This document shows positions 19,094 to 24,603 of a DNA stretch of 24,603 nucleotides, one piece after another. A program made the translations under genes and the position numbers. Location of the stretch: NCBI GenBank assembly GCA_022925895.1, contig JAKSYS010000798.1, positions 1-24,603 of the forward strand, written 5' to 3'. Each line of letters starts with the position of its first letter. Position 1 is the stretch's first letter. Below the pieces are notes generated by a model. That model was given only the letters and a program-made list of their open reading frames with translations, was not told where the DNA came from and ran no database searches. This DNA comes from Fragilaria crotonensis (Eukaryota; Bacillariophyta; Fragilariophyceae; Fragilariales; Fragilariaceae).

Positions 19094-19483
19094 ACTTCAG
19101 GAGGGGACAATACTTGATGCATAACAATTGGTATGTGTTCGCTTTACTTAGACCTTGTCATATCTAAGAAAGATGGGGACCCAAGTCCCGGTCAGAGCAA
19201 AATACTCCACTCTACTGGAGTCCTGGTAAATGCCCAAGTCGTTTACTGTGAAGTATTAATTATGATAGCCGTTCCGGCTTTAGGTGCAACTAGCCACATA
19301 GTCTCGTTCCACAACCAAGTAACTTCCGACGGGTCTGAATGGAGCGGTAGTGGAAACCATACCTTCTTAGAGAACCAGGTGGCAAACTTCCTAACAAGGC
19401 CATGCGGCGCTCACTTTCGTCGTGTATAGGGACAACATCTAATTGAAACATATTTTGGTCGGATCTGCTATCATCGCTCACTT
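19094..19483. other. Convergent spacer between the coiled-coil gene and clpB
   Basis: This 390-bp stretch must hold both 3' UTRs. No canonical AATAAA is obvious on either strand. Short frames present here have no recognisable content. Confidence 0.5.
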
Positions 19484-22400
19484 CTACTCAAAGGCATCGA
19501 CAGGAATTGCGACAGTGTTTCCAAGTCTCTGCACATTAATTTTTCCATCCACGGCATCAACGACGATAGTATCACCGTCAAAGAAGTCACCGCGAAGAAT
19601 TCCCTGGGCAACCACAGTTTCTAATTCTCTTTGGATTGCTCTCTTGAGTGGGCGTGCTCCATATACTGGGTCGAAGCCGACGTCCGCCAAGTGATCCAAC
19701 GCAGCGTCCCTGATATCCATTGTAATGTCGCGGTCGGCAAGTCGTTGTTCCAGCTTTCGTGCCTCCAACTTGACAATTTTACGAAGACCACTTCTATCGA
19801 GACTGTTGAAAATGACAGTTTCGTCAAGACGATTCAAGAACTCCGGCTTGAAGTGGTCTCGCATTGCCTGGTCGACTCGCTCACGCATGAGCTCTCTGTT
19901 CGACCCATTTAAGTCCAGAATATCCTGGCTGCCAATGTTACTTGTGAAAATGATGACAGTATTCCGGAAATTGACGACATTTCCCTTGCTGTCGGTAACT
20001 CGTCCATCGTCAAGCATTTGAAGAAACACGTTGAACACCTCAGGATGAGCCTTTTCTACCTCATCGAAGAGAATGACGGAGTAGGGGTTGCGACGAACGG
20101 CGTCGGTGAGCTGACCCCCTTCGTCGTACCCAACATAACCGGGTGGAGCACCAAGCAAACGAGAAACTGTATGTTTCTCCATGTATTCACTCATATCGAT
20201 CCGAATCATTTCGTCAGTGTCGAACATAAACTCATTGAGTGCCTTGCACACTTCTGTCTTGCCAACTCCCGTAGGTCCCAAAAGCATCAGAGACGCAATT
20301 GGCTTTGAAGGATCGTTAAGACCTGCCCTAGATCTCTGGATGGCTTCCGTGATGATTTCGACGGCTTCGTCTTGCCCAACGACTCTTTCCTTGAGCTTGT
20401 CAGCCATTGTGAGGATGCGCTCACGCTCGCTCTCAACTAACTTGCTAGACGGAATTCCAGTCCACGCTGCCACCACGTTGGCGATATCTTCCGCTACCAC
20501 CTCATCACGAAGCATCTTCTCGCCGTTAGCTGTATCGGAAGTGCCCATCGCTTCTAGTTGCATCAGCTCTTGCTCCAATCGCGGTAGTTTCTCGTACTTC
20601 AATTGAGCTGCAGTGTTAAGTTCGTAGTCCCGCTCTGCCTTTTCGATATCGATCTTCACCTGAGCAATATCTTCCTTAATAACGTTCAGACGATCGACAC
20701 CACCCTTCTCAAACTGCCATTTAGCTGTCACCTCGGCAGATTGAGATTTAAGGTCCTCTAATTCAGACTCGATTTTCCGCAGTCTCTGTTCCTCGACCTT
20801 CGCCTCTTTTTGGCAGCGCTATCACCGCTGTCAAAGTCAGACTGCAAAGACAAACGCTCCATCTCAAGTTGGATGATACGTCGATCGATTTCGTCGAGCA
20901 AGATTGGCTTGGAAGTTAGCTCGTTCTTCAATTTCGCACACGCCTCGTCAACGAGGTCAATAGCCTTATCAGGAAGAAAGCGATCCGGGATGTAGCGTGC
21001 GCTCAACTTCGCTGCAGCAAGGAGTGCTTCATCACGGATACGGACCCCATGATGGAGCTCGTACCTGGGCTTCAAGCCGCGAAGTATACTGACTGTATCT
21101 TCCGGGCTTGGTTCGTTGATCATGACTTGCTGAAAACGACGCTCCAAAGCCTTGTCTTTCTCGATGTACTTTCTGTATTCATTGATGGTGGTTGCACCAA
21201 CACACCGAAGCTCTCCTCTCGCAAGCGCAGGTTTCAGGAGGTTTGACGCATCCATGGATCCTGGGCTGCACCGGCGCCCACCAAGGTATGTAGCTCATCA
21301 ATGAAAAGGACGATCTCCCCGTCACTTTTCGTAACCTCCTCCAATACGGCTTTCAAGCGTTCTTCGAATTCACCCCTCATGCTGGCTCCGGCAACAAGGA
21401 GTCCAAGATCCAATCCAACGAGTCGACAAGGAGGCTTGAGCGAATCTGGAACGTCTCCGGCGACCATACGCTGGGCAATACCCTCGGCAATCGCAGTTTT
21501 TCCCACACCTGGGTCACCAATCAGAATTGGATTGTTCTTACGACGTCGACTCAAGACCTGAATTGCTCGTCGAATCTCGTCATCACGACCAATAACCGGA
21601 TCGAGTTTTCCGTCAGCCGCCAGAGCCGTAAAGTCAATTCCATACTTCATCAGGGATTCGTAGTTATTCTCGGCAGCTCGGGTAGTGGCTGGACCCGACT
21701 TCTCGCGAGCCGCCTTGACGGCTTCGAGCACAGCATTGTAGGTCACATTCTGCTTCTTCAATGCTTCCTGTAAAAATTGGGTCTCCTCCTTTACAAGAGC
21801 CAGCAGCATAGCCTCAGTCGAAACAAAGGAGTCCTAAACGCAAGCCAAGGGAGGCAGGGTGAGGGGAAAAGGTCTTGTGAAGGTTACGAGGGAATCGGGT
21901 CTGGCGAACGCAGTACAACTTACCCCCAAGATGCTCTTGGTTTCACGAGCTGTCTCCAATACTTTTTGGAGACTCCTACCCATCATTTTTTGAGCCGCAC
22001 CGCCAATCTTGGGCTGCTTTGCGAAATACTTCTCCAATTCTGAGCGAAGGTCCTTCAGGTTCGCTCCGGCACTTTGAAGGATCTTTTCCACCACACGCTT
22101 GGCAGCCTCAGCATCATCTCCTGCATTGTGTTTCTGTGGATTTAGAAGAATGTCCAACAAGATAGGTGCCTCAATTGTGCTCGCCTCATAGTAGTCGGCA
22201 GCCTTCGTCAACGTGGCGATGGTCGACCAAGCAGCTTCGGTGTACTTGGATTCGTTGAAATCATCCGAAGCCATACGCAAAGGCAAGGAACGACCAGTTT
22301 TGAACTTGATGCCGACCCGATTTGACGTGAATGAGCTTGTCGAAGTCATAGGAGGAATGAAAGCAGCCGACGATATGCTGGCTACCCTCGTAGAAGTGCT

Positions 22401-22496
22401 GGGATTCAGAAAGGCCGACGAGTGATCCACACCACATGCGACAAGCAGCGCCATCGCAAGCACGGTGGTTCTGTATTGAGAAGATATGATTGCCAT
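19484..22496 (-). CDS. clpB: Plastid-targeted ClpB (Hsp100) disaggregase, two exons, two single-base frame breaks
   Basis: ClpB is a hexameric AAA+ ATPase that pulls apart protein aggregates with Hsp70. Exon 1 (22496-21924, 191 codons) encodes a signal peptide, an ASAF-like cleavage site (HSSAFLNP), a transit peptide, and the N-domain from about residue 80. Exon 2 (21833-19484) begins [16 protein letters not shown]1 has Walker A GDPGVGKT (about residue 297) and Walker [19 protein letters not shown]. The Glu/Arg-rich middle coiled coil follows. NBD2 has GPTGVGKT (about residue 710) and [11 protein letters not shown], then the C-terminal domain ([15 protein letters not shown]). The frame breaks at about 21260 (one C short on the + strand) and in the T-run 20807-20811 (one T short). 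Restoring both gives about 974 residues with all family motifs. With every motif intact, sequencing or assembly error is likelier than a pseudogene. Location in the plastid stroma is inferred. Confidence 0.92.
21834..21923 (-). other. Spliceosomal intron in clpB (90 nt)
   Basis: The donor is GTAAGT after ATC TTG GGG (exon end 21924). The acceptor is GCGTTTAG before GACTCCTTTG (exon start 21833). Phase 0 joining gives SILG-DSFVSTE, the expected ClpB N-domain sequence. Confidence 0.88.
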
Positions 22497-23068
22497 GATG
22501 ATTAGTTTTGCCTTAATGGAGAAAAGTGGGTGTTGTAAATGGGAATGCGATGGTTTCTCGGTTGTCTACAAGTGAAATGCGAAGGTCTATGATGACACCA
22601 AAGAAATCTGACGGTTCGCAACAAGTTGAGGAGAAAGGTTCCACGTGGGAATTCGTATGGGTTCCACGTTCCACCTCCTATCGATTCCAAGAAATTCTAA
22701 ATCCGTCAGCTTGCCTTTCTCCTTCTCGCACTGATCTGTCATCACGTACCTCATCGAGTAAGATGCATAATACAAGTACTACCGGTAGTACCGGTAGACT
22801 GCATGTACTTGTACTTCTGTACAACTTGAATCTCTGAATACAGTACTGTACACAAGAGTACGCAGCTGTACCAGGGTTCCAGGGTACGTGTACTGTGTAC
22901 TGGTACCGCGTGCTTGCGTGAAACATTGTATACCTTTGATTCCTGTGACAACCCAAACCAAATCTTGCTTGTGAGGGAAAGACATTCCGTATCTTCTACT
23001 AGATCACACTATCACACTAGCTCGAGCATTGACCAGAGAGTGTTCAGAGACTACTCGGAACTCGGAGT
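22497..23068. promoter_or_regulatory. Divergent promoter spacer between clpB and the BTB gene
   Basis: This 572-bp region must contain both 5' ends. It includes a direct repeat GGTTCCACGT at 22638-22647 and 22660-22669 (22 bp apart, the first overlapping a CACGTG box) and GTAC island 5. No convincing TATA box or heat-shock element was found by eye. Confidence 0.4.
22772..22908. repeat. GTAC/TACCGGTA-rich island 5
   Basis: It contains ACTACCGGTAGTACCGGTAG, several GTACTTGTAC and CAGTACTGTAC words, and GTACTGGTACC. It is the same word family as islands 1-4 and lies between two divergent genes. Confidence 0.75.
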
Positions 23069-23911
23069 ATGAACAATTGTCTTAGCAGTACTAGTACCCT
23101 GCTATTCCTGAAGGCGACGTACCCCAGGATGAGCATCAGGAGCGGTGGATTCCTATTATTGCGACGTTCTAAGGCTACGTCTGCTGTAACCACTCGTCAA
23201 CCATTCCCTTTCGCATCGTCATCCAATGTCATTGTGAAGTGTGACGAGCCTGCTACATCGCTTGTACGGCACGGACCTGGTGACGGTGTCGTCAAGCTCA
23301 ATGTTGGCGGCAAGGAGTTTTTGACGCTTCGGAGTACAATTCAGTCCAACGCTGTGCTTGCTGACTATGTCGCACGAGCCGAAGCCAACAGTGAATTTAA
23401 CGGTGGTGCAGTTTTTCATTGATCGGGATCATACACACTTTGGCGTGATCCTAACGTTCCTGAGGAACAGAATGGAGAAGATCGCGTACAACTCCACGTT
23501 CACTAGGAAGGACTGTCACGAAAAATTATCCCACAAACCGAAGTATGTTCGCTTACCGAAAGATGGGGTGCTCCAAGACTTGTACGTCAGGCATCCCACT
23601 ATAAAATCTATGATCTTCAAAGGCAGCTCTGTGAAGCATCATTTGTTACAACTGTTTTCAGTTACTGGAGGTGGTGGAAATCCGTATCAGCAAGCTAGTG
23701 ATTTTTTCAAGCGATTGAGGACCTGGTCTGCTGTCGCCTTTGTGGGCACGACAGGAGGGATCGTGGCGAATCTCCAAGCAGATTTGGACAAAATGTTTAT
23801 GACCGTTCATTTAAATTGCCAACCATGGGTGGTGGTGACAAGTTGGAAAGAGGCAAGTCTCCGCAGCGTCCTAAAATGTTGGAAATGAGGTCTGGGTGTA
23901 TTGATATTTGA
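23069..23911 (+). pseudogene. BTB/T1 (KCTD-like) domain gene, frame broken by about four single-base changes
   Basis: The start ATG is at 23069 (a second at 23129 gives an Arg-rich, presequence-like N-terminus). The T1-type BTB domain reads VVKLNVGGKEFLTLRSTIQS, then, after one extra T in the run 23412-23416, FIDRDHTHFGVILTFLRN. A missing base near 23588 changes frame to ASHYKIYDLQRQLCEASFVT, the expected EAxxY helix of KCTD domains. Further shifts near 23691-23697 (one extra) and 23796-23798 (one T short) lead through a hydrophobic stretch (WSAVAFVGTTGGIVANL) to a hydrophilic end (PTMGGGDKLERGKSPQRPKM) and a TGA at 23909-23911. The shifts cancel, so start and stop share a frame and the intended product is about 280 residues. 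KCTD-type domains form oligomers and often act as adaptors. It could be a true pseudogene or a gene spoiled by base-calling errors. Confidence 0.65.
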
Positions 23912-24372
23912 GCCGGTGCGTGCCTTTTGTTCCCTGGTATAGCTTAGCATCATCCGTGCCTGAACTATGCAAATACTCTACACCGTCACTTTTATCTCTC
24001 ACGGCATCGCCTTTGTCGCATGACAATAACCTACGTGTCTCCTCGTAACATGGATGGCATAAAACATGTTTACTCGAATGTGCAGCTCATTCTTAGTCCA
24101 CAACTCATTTTGAGCACTGGAGAGACGCACAGTTTAGCTTCTGCATAATGTGAAATGGCTTGCTAATTGGGTGGCACGTTCCTTTGATTACAACTAAAAT
24201 TTAAGAGAATTTGTGGTACTATAGCTTTGGAAGACACCGAGTGTTTATACCAAAACCAAAAGAGCCGAGACAAAGAATAACTGACACCTAACGTGACTTG
24301 TATTATTACGAGAAAGGCACCAGCTGCTTCCTGCCTGTTAGTGCATGAATCTAGTCTTGTTTTTCCGTCTCC
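23912..24372. other. Intergenic region, nothing recognised
   Basis: This is mixed sequence downstream of the BTB gene and of the minus-strand frame at 24373. I see no gene, RNA or repeat in it. Confidence 0.4.
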
Positions 24373-24545
24373 TTACAAACCCTTCGTATACTGAGCCATC
24401 ACGGTTTGCACCGCACCGAACATTTTGAGCCTTGTATTGTTTGAGAAGCTTGTCAGCCTAAATTTGACCAACTCCTTAGCAACGTCAACTGAGTGTTCAT
24501 CTACTACTTGCTTTTAGTGGCATTCGCAGCTGTAGCGAAAAGCAT
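24373..24545 (-). pseudogene. Small gene or terminal exon with one frame break, unrecognised
   Basis: On the minus strand, an ATG at 24545 opens MLFATAANATKSK and then hits TAG. Restoring one A in the adjacent AAG joins it to VVDEHSVDVAKELVKFRLTS and on to GAVQTVMAQYTKGL and a TAA at 24373-24375. The joined reading of about 57 residues is smooth and protein-like. It may be a whole small protein or the last exon of a gene that leaves the window on the right; a pyrimidine-rich CTTTTCGCTACAG acceptor candidate precedes GCGAATGCC. No family is recognised. Confidence 0.35.
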
Positions 24546-24603
24546 TTGAAACCATCACCAACCCAAACATGGCTCTCTTATTACTGGCATCAATTCCAAC
24601 GCT

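Noticed and set aside
22670-22705. Heat-shock element upstream of clpB (TTCCAAGAAATTC)
   Set aside because: The central unit is AGA rather than GAA at the required spacing, so the consensus is not met.
24569-24603. ATG with a signal-peptide-like start on the + strand at the window edge
   Set aside because: Only about 11 codons are visible and a minus-strand reading overlaps nearby; too little to support a gene.
1-24603. tRNA, rRNA or other structured RNA genes
   Set aside because: No T-loop GTTCGA box in a tRNA context and no rRNA-like conserved stretch was seen on either strand by eye.

Overview
The window looks like nuclear DNA from a stramenopile alga with a secondary plastid, most likely a diatom. 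The main evidence is a ClpB chaperone gene whose N-terminus reads as a signal peptide, then an ASAF-type cleavage motif (here SSA|F), then a transit peptide: the bipartite plastid-targeting signal of diatoms and relatives. Short GT-AG introns (90 and 104 nt), low gene density and abundant decayed mobile DNA fit this. The species cannot be fixed from the sequence alone.

Layout, left to right. 1-384: a fold-back, palindrome-rich repetitive element, probably cut by the window edge. 662-1732 (+): an unrecognised basic, probably nuclear protein. 2156-3039 (-): the GINS subunit SLD5 in two exons. 3171-4196: two islands dense in GTAC/TACCGGTA motifs. 4502-7767 (+): a decayed DDE transposase gene of the extended Tc1/IS630 type with a SAP domain, broken by two in-frame TGA codons and two frameshifts. 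7987-8578: a second palindrome-rich element related to the one at the left edge. 8898-9827 (+): a TMEM65-like membrane protein fused to a GAF-like domain. 9828-15515: a gene-poor stretch of decayed repeat-derived coding fragments, one apparently split by a 1.44-kb terminal-inverted-repeat element (13980-15422). 16352-19093 (+): a 913-residue coiled-coil protein. 19484-22496 (-): plastid ClpB, two exons. 23069-23911 (+): a BTB/T1 (KCTD-like) gene with several single-base frame breaks. 24373-24545 (-): a short broken gene or terminal exon at the right edge.

The genes do not form an operon or one pathway: SLD5 serves DNA replication, ClpB plastid protein disaggregation and TMEM65 probably the mitochondrial inner membrane. 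The coiled-coil gene and clpB converge, and clpB and the BTB gene diverge from a shared 572-bp spacer.

Most notable are: (1) two unrelated-looking palindrome arrays with the same 20-nt GTAAG...CTTAC design and the same roughly 130-bp tail; (2) GTAC-rich islands recurring in intergenic DNA; (3) a TIR element that seems to interrupt a relic coding sequence; (4) a cluster of single-base frame breaks between 20.8 and 24.5 kb, many in homopolymers, which suggests base-calling errors at least as much as true pseudogenes.
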